From assembly GCF_029784165.1 (NCBI RefSeq), contig NC_073696.1, positions 107,996,665 to 108,060,664 on the forward strand: 64,000 nucleotides of DNA, written 5' to 3'. The stretch comes from Wyeomyia smithii (lineage: Eukaryota; Arthropoda; Insecta; Diptera; Culicidae). Positions 44,944 to 55,124 of this stretch are shown in pieces. Made by a program: the position numbers and the translations under genes. The notes beneath the pieces were generated by a model. The model was not told the DNA's origin. It saw nothing but the letters and a program-made list of their open reading frames with translations, and searched no databases. Positions within the stretch are counted from its first letter, which is position 1; the number at the start of each line of letters is the position of its first letter.

Positions 44944-46235
44944 CGCTCTCCCAATTTCACTCGATTTTCTCAGAGATGGCTGGTCCGATTTCCATGTAAT
45001 TAATTGCAAAGTCTAGTTTTCGTATAAGACCCTATTAAATTTTATTGTAATCTGATTCCTAGTTTAGAGGTTATGTATCAAAATGTAAAAATCATGAAAC
45101 ATCAATATCTCAAAAACTACACAACCGATTTGAACAAAATAGATTTTAAATGAACGGGCTACCTAAAAAACCCTCAACTTTTGAATTTTATATAGATTGA
45201 GCATGTGGTTCAGAAGTTATGGAGAGAATTCTGGAGACTATTCAATCTCACTCATGTTTCTCAGAGATGGCTGGACCGATTTTCATGAAATCAGTGTCAT
45301 ATGGAAAGTCTTGTTGCCCCATAAGACCCCAATGATTTTTTTTTGCAAACGTATTATTACGTATTAAAAATGTGAAATCCTGCTATGAAAAGAAACATTC
45401 CGAAGACTACTTGGGCTCACTTACTTTTCTCAAAGATGGTTGACCCGATTTCCACATAATTAGTATCGAATGAAAGGTCTAGCTACCTCATAACACCCTA
45501 TTAAATTTTACTGTAATCGGACTGTAACTTCGTCTGTATTGTATCGAAATGTGAAAATCACGAAACTTCATTATCTTCGAAACTACACAACCGATTTGAT
45601 CAATATTGATATCAGATGAACGGGCTAGTTAAGGGTTAACTGATGAATTATGATTGAACACGTGGTTCCAAAGTTTGACTGCCCTATACGTTACCTTTTC
45701 ATTTGATTGTAATCAAACTTAAGCAACCGTTATGTTTCAATTTGTAAAACAACGAAAATCTATTATCTCAAGTATCAAGTATTTAGTATTATCTCAAGTA
45801 CACGACTTATTTGACCATAACTAGTGTCATACAAACGACTCATCTCTCAAACTTACAAATAACAAACTTCATAACAATATTATATGCTGTTCAAAAGTTT
45901 TGGAAAGAAAAAAAATTCAAAGACTATTCAATATATGTGGCCTCAACATGATTTAAATGTGGTATCGTACTGTCTGAACGTTTCCGGTATTGCTCGTGAT
46001 TAAATTGTTCGAAATTAAGAGTCATTTCTTTTATTTCGCTATTTCTTAAGCACTAACATCACGTCAAATTTCATATTTTATACTTTAATCACAACATCAA
46101 TATTTTAGAACCCAAAGAGTGAATATACCTTTATTGGATTTAAGCATTCATGTAAATCTATTTTTACAAATAATTAGTTTGAATGAGAAAGGCTGAGTCT
46201 GACCGCTAGGTGGATTAATTTAGGTTTTTTTAGAA
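43545..46235 (+). repeat. dispersed repeat cluster with TG microsatellites
   Basis: Three related units begin near 43555, 44202 and 44757 (CCTTTCTCCTAxAAAxGTAT followed by AGCAATCACTG). Each carries GGCCGAATGTC(A/G)TATACxACTCGACxC, a TG-rich microsatellite (43671-43725, 44318-44353, 44876-44941), then TTTCTCAGAGATGGCT and GACCGATTTxC. The last phrase recurs several more times to 45450. The cluster ends with AAAGGCTGAGTCTGACCGCT and AGGTGGATTAATTTAGG near 46190-46225, a terminus I associate with a common mosquito repeat. No gene is present. Confidence 0.65.
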
Positions 46236-47170
46236 CATGTGCCATATTGATATCAAAATATGATACAGAAATCCGCAATGAGTCTAAATTCTCGTCTGAT
46301 ACTGCTGAACGACGATTATTTTTACTGCCTGCATTCTTTTGAATTCGTTCTTAATTTTTTAAATGTCGAAACGGATTGATAGTTTCAACTTTCAACTCAT
46401 TAAAAATAAGATGGCATAACTCGTGTAATTTAAACATATGCAAAGGTGTTTTTATCACAACAAATTCCAATCCGAATACATGAACACATGGGCCAGATGT
46501 AAAACGTGTTTCAAAACCTAACGCGGGCCACGAGAAATGAAGCAGAGGGTCGGATGCGGCCCGCGGGCCTTACGTTGGACAGCTCTGCCCTAAGTAATAG
46601 AGCTGTCAAAAGCGACAGCATTTTTCCACCCTTATTCTTCCCAATTCCAAATGCTGAAGAGCAAACACATAGAATAAAGTGTTTCTTATTTTCGTATTTT
46701 CGATCCATGTGTGCCGAGAAATACGATTTCTTTTTAATTTTCCGTATTACTGCCCAAGTTTTCGGTTAGGTTATGGGCCCGCGAATGCGGAAAAAGTGAC
46801 AAATAAAAATAATGGGCAGAGAAGTGAAGTGTAGAATGAACAGAGAATTATAATCGCTGGACTGAAAGTGATGTTCGCTGATGGTGCCGTGAGTAATAAA
46901 CGGAACTAGATCGCATTTGGATTACGCCACGGTAAACTCTACGAGATGGACTTCCAGTGTTATATTCGTGCGGTCGTGTATACGAGGAACTTGAATTCTG
47001 GTATCGTCGGTACGGGTCTCTCAGTGCGAAAAACGAGCGGAAACAAAATGGTTGAAAGACTGAGTGGTATGTTGAAGCCATCGAGTGGTAAATTCGTTTG
47101 AGAGGCATGCAAACGCTTAAGAGCTTACTTCTCCGCGCGCTAGGGTTGACAGTCGAAATAAGTTCTTGAA
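46236..47170. other. gene-free stretch with a hAT-like terminus
   Basis: No gene. Near 46548-46590 the sequence GGATGCGGCCCGCGGGCC is followed by TTACGTTGGACAGCTCTG. Its reverse complement begins CAGAGCTGTCCAACGTAAGG, which resembles hAT termini. No partner end was located. Other open frames are uninformative. Confidence 0.35.
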
Positions 47171-47175
47171 CTTAT

Positions 47176-48117
47176 TCATTCGAGCGTGTGTGGTTCGGTG
47201 TTGTCGCCATGTTGCTTGGTTTTGGGCTGTGATTCGACAGTTCCCAAAACGTCCATCACCCGCAAGTCTCTTTCGATCTGGTTGAGCCATCGTGCGAGCT
47301 GCTTCCCTCTATTTCTGGTGCCGGTAGGGTTGCTGAAGAAAAGTGATTTCACAGGGTTGTCGTCTGGCATCCTTACGATGTGACCGGTCCACCACAACCT
47401 ATTGTCTTTCGCCAGGTGTACAATGAGGTTCTTTTGCTTGTAGCTCCTGGTTTATGCGCTGTCGCCATTATCCCCCGTCCGTTTATACTCCACCGTAGTT
47501 AGTCCGCAGCACTTTCCGTTCAAGAGGACTCCCGTAGACCGGTTATATCAGAGTTTTGTACAGTGTCAACTTAATGCGTCGTCGCACTAGACTCGATCGA
47601 AGTGCTCATGCCAATATCCACACCATGATTGGTGCGTACGTTCCTGTAGAAGCCTTTGACCACTACTACCATTAGTTAGATATATTGTGGTGAGTGCGTA
47701 CGTTTGTAATGTCTGAGGAGAACGAGACGTTGATGAGAACATGGTCAGTTTGTTTTGCTGTACGTTGGTCAGGTAATCTCCAGGTGGCTTGGTGGATGTC
47801 CTTTCGAGGAAAGAAAGGACTTTCCACTGCCAATCCACGGGAAGCTGCGAAGTTGGCGCATAGCTGGCCGGTGTCGTTCGTCACGTAGTGCAGGCTGTGC
47901 GGGCCGATCACCGGCTTATGTCAGTCTTCCCGTCCGTTCATGTACCCAATAACGATCTTGCTATCTCTACGCGATCAGCTATCGTAGAGTTTCTCCAACT
48001 GTACGTAAAACGCTTCTTTCTCTGCATCGGGTCTTCCTTCGTGAGGGCAGTGCACATTTGAAGTAGTGTAGTTGTAGAACCGGCATTTTATTCTCAACAA
48101 ACACAACCTGTGGCTGA
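47176..48117 (-). pseudogene. RTE relic, 3' segment (split element)
   Basis: The minus strand holds degraded RTE coding pieces. The endonuclease continuation is FVENKMPVLQLHYFKC (near 48095), the reading of an original 'CLLRIKCRFYNY' after removing the insertion. Next come GPHSLHYVTNDTGQLCANFAASRG (near 47905-47835, in two parts) and QTDHVLINVSFSSDITNVR (near 47760), then a jump to the 3' end WWTGHIVRMPDDNPVKSLFF (near 47394). The RT core is deleted. It joins in order with the 5' segment at 50527-51215 once the LOA-like insertion is removed. Confidence 0.7.
48105..48117 (+). repeat. target-site duplication of the LOA-like insertion, 5' copy
   Basis: AACCTGTGGCTGA here is repeated exactly at 50527-50539. 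Joining the flanks at one copy restores the RTE endonuclease reading frame (QAISHRLCLLRIK), which confirms it is a target-site duplication. Confidence 0.85.
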
Positions 48118-50526
48118 CCCTCTGGAGACTCTGTCGGAATCTGAAAGAGAAGATGTCTCAACTTCTAACTTACTTGACGAAATTTCCTCGTCGACCAGAG
48201 TGGAAAATGCTGTTAGATCTTTCCAGCCTTTTAAATTTGCAGGTGTAGACGGAGTGTTTCCAGCGTTACTTCAAAAAGGCAACTCTGATACCGTTACTAA
48301 CCAAGATTTTCAAGGCCAGTTTAAGATTTAACTACATTCCATCGAAATGGAGGGCAGTACGGGGCATCTTTATACCAAAAACGGGTAAAAGAGATAGAAA
48401 TAACCCCAAACTTTTAGACCCATAAGCTTGTCTTCGATACTGCTGAAGACAATGGAAAAAGTACTAAAGGAATATCTATATGCAACAAACATGCTTGGAA
48501 ATTATTATTATTATTATTATCTAAATTTCAATTTGCATACCAAACAGGTATCTCTACAGTTACAGCGCTCCACACGCTGGTAGCAAAAATTGAAAAATCT
48601 CTTTCAGCAAAAGAAATAGCATTATGCTCTTTCCTGGATATTGGAGGTGCTTTCGATAACACGACCTACTGTTCCATGGCAAAAGCGATGAAGAAGAGGA
48701 TGTTTCATACGTGCATAGTCAACTGGATTCATACCATGCTTGCACAAAGAATAATCTCTTCGGAGCTGGGGGGAACATCTATAACTGTAAGAGCCACGAA
48801 AGGATGCTCCTGTGGTCTCTAGTTGTGGATGACCTTCTCTGCAGCTTAGAAGATAAAGGTTTTGAAGTTGTAGGCTTCGCAGACGACATTGTCATTATGG
48901 TAAGAGGAAAGTTTGACAATGTTGTCTCGGAAAGAATGCAACTTGCTTTAAGCGTAACTTATCTCTGGTGTAAGAAAGATGGTCTGAACATCAACTCGGC
49001 AAAAGTAACAATAGTACCTTTCACTTAAAAGAGGAAACTTAACCTTATGCCTCTTAAGCTTGAGGAAAGTTCTATCCACTTTAGCGAAAGGGTTAAATTT
49101 TTAGGATTAACTCTAGATGCGAAACTTAACTGGAACGCCCATCTCGACATTGCAGTAAGCGAAGTGGTCAGTGCGTTCTGGTTATGTTCCAAAACGGTTG
49201 GTAGGAAATGGGGCCTGAAACCAAAAATGGTCATGGATCTACACATCCATCATACTACCAAAAATAACATACGCTTCTTTAATGTGGTGGCCTAAAACAA
49301 AAGAGGCTACTGCAAGAACAAAGTTAGCAAAGCTTCAGAGACTGGCGTGTATTGCCATAACTGGAGCAATGCGCAGCACTCCATCGAAAGCGCTGGATGC
49401 AATTCTTCACCTGCTGCCTCTGCATGAATTTGTGCAGTTAGAAGCGGAAAGGAGCGCCTTGCGGCTCAAACGTCTTAAAGAGATCTTACCTGGTGATCTG
49501 GTTGGTCATCTGAGTATTTTGCAACACTTTAAAAGAGGGTCTTTGTTGAGTATGTGCGAAGACTGGATGAAACCTTTGGACAACTACGAAATTCCCTACA
49601 AGGTGCGTTAAACATCGCGCTCCGACTGGGAGTGCGGAGTTAATATGGTCCGTCAGGGGTCAACGATATTCTTCACGGACGGCTCAAAAATCGGTTCGAA
49701 AACTGGAGCGGGATCTTCGGACTTGGTGTAAACTACAAACATGCGAATATTTGCATTTTCTCTGATAGTCGAGCGGCACTGAAGGTTCTTTGTGCTCACA
49801 AGTGTACGTCAAAGATAGTGTGGGAGTGCGTTCTCTCACTGCGGAGGTGGGTCGTATGAACTCTGTCAATTTGTGCTGGGTTCCCGGGCACAGCGGCATA
49901 GACTGCAATGAAAAAGCAGACGAACTGGCCAAACAGGGCTTCAACTCGCAATTTGTTGGTCCGGAACCCTTTTGCGGTATCTCAAATTGCACTATAAAAA
50001 TGGAACTTAAATATTGGGAAGAGCAACGGGTGACAGCCAACTGGAGGGCTGCCAGAGGGTGTCACCAATCGAAAAGGGTAATTACGCCAAACGGGAAAAT
50101 TACTAAAAAGCTCCTAGAGCTCAACAAGTGGGCTCTTTCTACCTTCACAGGACTATTAACTGGGCACTGCCCGAGTAAGTATCATTTAAAGAACATTGGT
50201 CGAGTTCAGGATGACACTTGTCGCTTCTGTAATATGGAAAGCGAAACCTCAGAACATCTACTATGCAGGTGCGGTGCATTATACATGAGCAGAATCAAAT
50301 TTCTTAGCAAGGGCTGCTTGCAACCGGGTGAGATTTGGTCTGCCAATCCTGGTAAAGTAGTTGGCTTTATTAAGCACATTCTACCTGACTGGGAGCGTGC
50401 CGAGGCAACCGGTCATTCACTCGATCAATAGTGGGTGTCTGTTTTTCTACATGGTACGTATAGTAACGGGGATATACTACAATAGTTCTAAATAATGGAC
50501 GCAGTAGTCTAGTTCCACTACAAAAA
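48118..50526 (+). mobile_element. LOA-like non-LTR element, copy 2 (5'-truncated)
   Basis: Starts inside ORF2 just before reverse transcriptase (VENAVRSFQPFKFAGVDGVF). It continues FLDIGGAFDNTTYC (48641), FEVVGFADDIVIMVRG (48860, catalytic Asp pair intact), LNINSAKVTIVPF, a thumb block (WGLKPKMVM, then ITGAMRSTPSKALDAILHLL at 49359), and RNase H pieces FFTDGSKIGSKTGAG (49672), CIFSDSRAALKVL (49753) and WVPGHSGIDCNEKADELAKQ (49878). A CX2C-type zinc-finger end (CRFCNMESETSEHLLC) follows. The last frame, 49790-50431, is open for 213 codons, but elsewhere stops and frameshifts abound. An (ATT)n microsatellite lies at 48505-48525. The 3' UTR ends in a run of seven A before the target duplication. 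Confidence 0.75.
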
Positions 50527-50539
50527 AACCTGTGGCTGA
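50527..50539 (+). repeat. target-site duplication of the LOA-like insertion, 3' copy
   Basis: Second copy of AACCTGTGGCTGA, directly after the A-run of the LOA-like element. Confidence 0.85.
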
Positions 50540-51215
50540 TCGCCTGCCACTTGGTCACACGACTTTGCATCCTGCCCAGCACTATAAAACCGGTACCATC
50601 GCTCTGGTGGTACTGTGCCTTGCGGCCACAAATCCACCGTACATTCTCTACTATCTGGCAAAGCTCTTGGAGCGCAACGATGTCGAAGTGGCGGCGTTCT
50701 AGCTGATCCAGCAGACTCCGGTCGGCACCCGGGGCGTTGAGCGATCTACTGTAACATGTACCGAGCTACTAATCGTCGTCCTTATTTCGTCGGCTAGTCT
50801 TTGCCGATTGTTCCGGTTAGTTTTGAATTCTTAATTCTTAGTAGTATGCTTATTTTAGCTGCTGCCTTACTAGGGCTGCGATGCCTAATCTCACGACGGG
50901 GCTACCGCCTTAAGTATAGCTGGCGAGACACCGCATTTCATAGTTCAGCCGTCCGCTCAGGATCAGTCGCTGTTTGAGCCGCCCCTAACTTGTGGAACAT
51001 ACGCTCAGACAAGCTGCTCTCCAAGGAGAACAATTATCTCTTCCCTGTCATCATACGACCAAGTCTCCACCAGTTTACCGTTTTTCTCTTGATTGCTCGT
51101 ATCCTAGTGGGTACTACGTAGAGATAGGGATAGGGAATTATGCATTGGACCACACGGGTTGATTTTATTCCAACTAGTACGGGTGTACTGCTGGAAAACA
51201 CTGCCCAGCCGTTTA
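50540..51215 (-). pseudogene. RTE relic, 5' segment (split element)
   Basis: The minus strand matches the RTE leader of 1820-2240 (for example CCCTATCCCTATCTCTACGT versus CCTATCCCTACCTCCACGTG, and ATCGGCAAAGACTAG versus ATCGGCAAAGACCTAG). It then reads an endonuclease start, LLDQLERRHFDIVALQEL, and VLGRMQSRVTKWQAIS, ending exactly at the LOA-like target duplication. It belongs with 47176-48117. Confidence 0.7.
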
Positions 51216-51349
51216 CCAAACCTAGCTCTCCTCAATATCGAATCAAAGTTGCTGAAAGAGGTTGGCGTTGACGCTGCGGTCAAGATATTCCGTACATCTC
51301 CGGAGATTGAAACCCGAAGTGATTTTTTCTCTGTTACGACACTATTTTA

Positions 51350-53312
51350 TGCGTTTATTTATTTATTTGTTCAACATCAACAGACTCAATCTGGTCCTAA
51401 TGATTGTATCTTAAAATATTTAAAAAATTACTCCTAATACTAGAGCGAGGTAGATGGTAGTCGAATCCGGAAGATACACTATTAAAAACGCGCTGAAGTC
51501 CAATGAGAGCTCCATTTGCCCCATAATTTGTACGACGGAAAGGAATTCGTAGGAAAAGGTTATTCCGAACGACTCTGGAATTAACGTTTAGATTGATGTT
51601 GCCTAATATTACAGCACAGTCGGTTCTCGCCATCAGGGTATCAGCAATTAACATAGCTCGTGAAAGATCACGTCTTACTTTCAAAGAGTCAAGGCCGATG
51701 AGCTGCGCCCGATTTTCGTAACTGGGGAGCTGGTGAGGATCGTTCCAAGGTAGATGTCGGAGAGCAAAACGTACAAATCTCCGCTGAATCGCTTCGATTC
51801 TGTTGGCACCATTGAAGTATTGAGGGTTCCACACTGCCGAACGTTCTATCGTCGAGCGAACTAATGAGCAATATAGACTTTTTAAGCAGTACACGTTCCT
51901 AAAATTCCTGGCCATTCTCATTATCATTCCCAAATTTCGCGAGGCTTTGGCAACGATATAGGAGATATGCTCCCTAAAAGTGAGTTGACTATCTATCAGC
52001 ACTCCTAAATCTTTTACAATTACTTCACGCTTAATCGGCACTGTCCCGAGATGGTAGTCGAACATAACAGGTCGCTTTTTCCTGGTCAGCGAAATCACAG
52101 AACATTTTTCCGGATTTAGAGTCATCCTATTGATGTCACACAAAAATTTTCCAACTGATGTTGTAGATAAAGAGCATCCTCTGAGCACCTCACTTTGGCG
52201 TAAATTTTCATGTCGTCGGCAAAAGATATTCTGGGGCGACTGAGAATGCAGTTCACATCGTTGAAATAGAGGATGAAGATTAAAGGCCCGAGGGGACTAC
52301 CTTGTGGGATTCCGGAAGAAGCATGAAATTTTCGCGATCTGTTGTCTCCAATTTTTACCATGATGTGGCGATCCGCAAAAAACGATTGAAGCCAGCGTAA
52401 AATGTTTCCACCAAATCCCATTCGGTCGAGTTTTTCAATGGTAATGTTGTGGTTAATTTTATCGAAGGCTGCTGACAAATCAGTGTATATAGCGTCGGTT
52501 TAGTGCCCTTCAGACATAATATCCATTGCAAATGAGGTGAACGTTAGAAGATTCGTCGTTGTTGAACGCTTTGGCATGAATCCATGCTGTGTATCGGACA
52601 TAAGAGGCTTACAATGGTAAAAAATCGGTTCCATCACGACCAACTCGAACAGTTTTGAGACTGCATTTAAGGCGGAGATTTTTTGTAAACCGGAAACATA
52701 TACGCGAACTTCCATGCAGATGGAAAGTTGCCTGTAGAGAGTGGGAGGCGGAAAAGATGACAAAGCGGAGTAAGTAAGCCGGTAGCGCATCGCTTCAGTA
52801 GAATAGCCGGTATACCATCTGGGCCGGTCGAGAAGGAAGGCTTAAGTTTCGAAAGCGCCGACTGGATCATCGAGACGTCGATATTGATGTCAGTAAAAGG
52901 CTGTACATACAGCGATACGTTGCTTGCGGCTAACGATATTTCATCCTGTGATAGTGATTCGTTGCAGAAAACGCTGAAAAACTTTTGAGCAAAGAGGTCG
53001 CAAATGCTGTGTAAGTTTGATTCCTTTTGCTCGCCGTAGATCTTTGTTGAAGGAAGTCCCCGCTCTTTCCACTGCTCATTAACGTACTTCCAAAACCCTT
53101 TAGGATTCGACTTCAGTTTGTTTTGTACACTGCGTAAATGGTTAGCATGACACTCTCGACTCATCCGTTTGTAGGCATAGTTGACTTTTAGGTAATCGTC
53201 TCGCAAACAAATTCCTCCATACTTGGAATACTTTCTCAAAGCAGCTCGCTTGTAAGATTTTAGGCGCCGCAGTTCGCTAGTCTGCCACGGTGAGCGTTTA
53301 TATTTAGAGACA
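51350..53312 (-). pseudogene. CR1-like retrotransposon, 3' segment (RT)
   Basis: The minus strand encodes, in order, VSKYKRSPWQTSELRRLKSY (53311), LKPSFSTGPDGIPAILLKRC (52840), ISALNAVSKLFELVV (52685), TDLSAAFDKINHN (52475), SSGIPQGSPLGPLIFILYFN (52315), ISFADDMKIYAK (52230, catalytic Asp pair), MTLNPEKCSVISLTRKKR and a long thumb region ending RSSIRSNFLNILRYNH (51400). The motif spelling fits the CR1/Jockey group. One nonsense codon (CAC-TAA near 52500), a one-base frameshift near 52160 and a small deletion near 52690 inactivate it. The 3' end has an (AAAT)n-like tail near 51355. The 5' portion continues at 59195. Confidence 0.75.
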
Positions 53313-53326
53313 ACTCGCTTAGGCAC
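53313..53326 (+). repeat. target-site duplication of the I-clade element, 5' copy
   Basis: ACTCGCTTAGGCAC, identical to 59181-59194. Removing the element and one copy rejoins the CR1-like frame as HVPKRVVSKYKR on the minus strand. Confidence 0.9.
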
Positions 53327-53753
53327 ATTCTGTGCCGAACACGCATCAGTACTGGACGTGTTTGGTGATCGGTCCGATAGAGTATAAAACAAAAGACGTG
53401 TGAACAAGTGTTGGCATTGTTTGCCTGGTCGAGTGAAATAAATCCGGGTTCAAGGTCGTGCCTTTGTGCAACTGTTTCGCATCGTGACTGATTTGGCTGC
53501 TGGCTGGATTGTGCTACAGCAGTGGACGAGACACAAACGAGGAAAAAGAAGAAGCCATCAGTGTCAGCGAGTTGTATCGCTGTGTGGAGTGATCTCACAC
53601 CTGGCTCGCTGCTGGTGGCTGTTTGGTGCTGCTGTATTGGTGCTGCTGGCTGTAACGGCTGCTACTTCGAACGATCGGACAACCAACCTTACTGGAAGGA
53701 AGAAATAAAAAGGTACGTGTTCTTGTCAGCGCTAGTGCGCTAGACTTAGCGCA

Positions 53754-55124
53754 ATGGATGTAGATCCCTCGCCTCCCGCGCCACCATCCCCGAACCCCTC
53801 TGACCCTGACCCTTCTGTTACCCCCTCCCCTGTTCATTCTTCAGTCCCCCCTCGCCCCAGGCTTTACCCAGACGGAGCCCAGGGCAGCTATACTGTTTAT
53901 TTTCGGCCAAAGGCAGGACCGAAATCGAAAAAGTTGAACCTCTTGCAGATTTCTAAAGACCTGACGAAGGAGTACAAGGGCGTGACCGAAATTTCCAAGG
54001 TCCGGCCTAACAAGCTCCGTGTCGTGGTCGGTAACCTGAAAGAGGCCAACGATATAGCTTGCTCTGAGCTCTTCACACGCGAGTATCGCGTTTACATACC
54101 CGCACGAGACGTGGAGATCGACGGTGTCATAACCGATTCGAGTCTGTCCGTCGAGTGTATACTGCAAAGTGCCAAAGGGTGCTTTAAGAACAAAACGTGT
54201 CCCGAAGTAAAGGTGCTCGACTGCAAGCAATTGCGGTCAGCATCGATCATCGGTGGCAAAACAGTATACACTCCGTCAGACTCGTTCCGAGTTACGTTCG
54301 CCGGGTCTGCACTACCAAGCCACGTCTCGATCCACCGGGTTCGTCTCCCTGTGAGGCTCTACGTGCCCCGCGTCATGAACTGCCTGAATTGCAAGCAGTT
54401 AGGCCATACAGCCGCCTACTGCTGCAATAAAGCACGTTGTGGCAAGTGTGGGGAGTCTCATGCGGAAGATTCTTGCAGTGTTAACGCTGAAAAGTGTATT
54501 CACTGCGGAGAAAATCTGCATGAGCTCTCGACATGTGCGGTGTACATGCAGCGCAGGGATAAAATAAAACGGTCTCTCAAAGAGCGTTCAAAGCGTTCCT
54601 ACGCTGACATGCTGAAGAAGACCGTTACCACTTCTCCCGTTACTTCGAACCCCTTCGATCTGTTGTCCTCTGATGAAACCGATTCTGACGATTCACCAGC
54701 GGGAGCGTCTTACGCCAATCCTGGGGAGTCTAGAAAGAGGAAAAAAATTTCCTCTCCTAAACTTCCCAGAAAAGGTCCTAAGATTTCTCAAAGTGAAATG
54801 AAAGTTACAAACAAACCAAACAGTGCTGCGGAAAAACCGAAGCAAACTCCTCCTGGGCTGGCAAATTTAAAGTCCCAGAAGGAGTTCCCAGCACTGCCAG
54901 GAACATCTAAAACCCCAGTTGCTCCTTTTATACTCCCAGTTGATGAAACAAACTCTGGATTAGTGAAATTTTCTGACATTGTGGACTGGATTTTTGAAAC
55001 TTTCAATGTACCCGATCCAATTAAAATTTTTCTTACAGCATTCCTCCCAACAGTTAGATCATTTTTGAAGCAGTTGACTGCCCAATGGCCTCTCCTTGCA
55101 GCGATTGTATCCTTCGATGCCTAA
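53754..55124 (+). CDS. ORF1 gag-like protein of the I-clade element
   Basis: 456 residues. The N-terminus is Pro/Ser-rich (residues 1-45, MDVDPSPPAPPSPNPSD...). Residues about 50-200 form the conserved gag-type region (YTVYFRPK, LNLLQISKDL). Three CCHC-type zinc knuckles follow at about 209-265: CLNCKQLGHTAAYC, CGKCGESHAEDSC (a variant with three residues before His) and CIHCGENLHELSTC. These bind nucleic acid and package element RNA in the ribonucleoprotein. A Lys/Ser-rich linker and a C-terminal hydrophobic segment (VDWIFETFNVPDPIKIFL) end the protein. The ATG at 53754 is the first in a 427-base leader and lies just after a run of stops. The stop codon overlaps the ORF2 start (ATGCCTAA). 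No break is seen. Confidence 0.88.
   Translation: MDVDPSPPAPPSPNPSDPDPSVTPSPVHSSVPPRPRLYPDGAQGSYTVYFRPKAGPKSKKLNLLQISKDLTKEYKGVTEISKVRPNKLRVVVGNLKEANDIACSELFTREYRVYIPARDVEIDGVITDSSLSVECILQSAKGCFKNKTCPEVKVLDCKQLRSASIIGGKTVYTPSDSFRVTFAGSALPSHVSIHRVRLPVRLYVPRVMNCLNCKQLGHTAAYCCNKARCGKCGESHAEDSCSVNAEKCIHCGENLHELSTCAVYMQRRDKIKRSLKERSKRSYADMLKKTVTTSPVTSNPFDLLSSDETDSDDSPAGASYANPGESRKRKKISSPKLPRKGPKISQSEMKVTNKPNSAAEKPKQTPPGLANLKSQKEFPALPGTSKTPVAPFILPVDETNSGLVKFSDIVDWIFETFNVPDPIKIFLTAFLPTVRSFLKQLTAQWPLLAAIVSFDA
55117..55124 (+). promoter_or_regulatory. ATGCCTAA start-stop overlap of ORF1/ORF2
   Basis: The ORF2 ATG (55117-55119) precedes the ORF1 TAA (55122-55124) within eight bases. This arrangement is compatible with termination-reinitiation, the mechanism proposed for ORF2 translation in bicistronic LINEs such as the Drosophila I factor. 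Confidence 0.65.

Noticed and set aside
44769..44960. Thr/His-rich minus-strand frame
   Set aside because: Translation of a TG microsatellite.
53841..54230. 129-codon minus-strand frame
   Set aside because: Antisense shadow of the I-clade ORF1.
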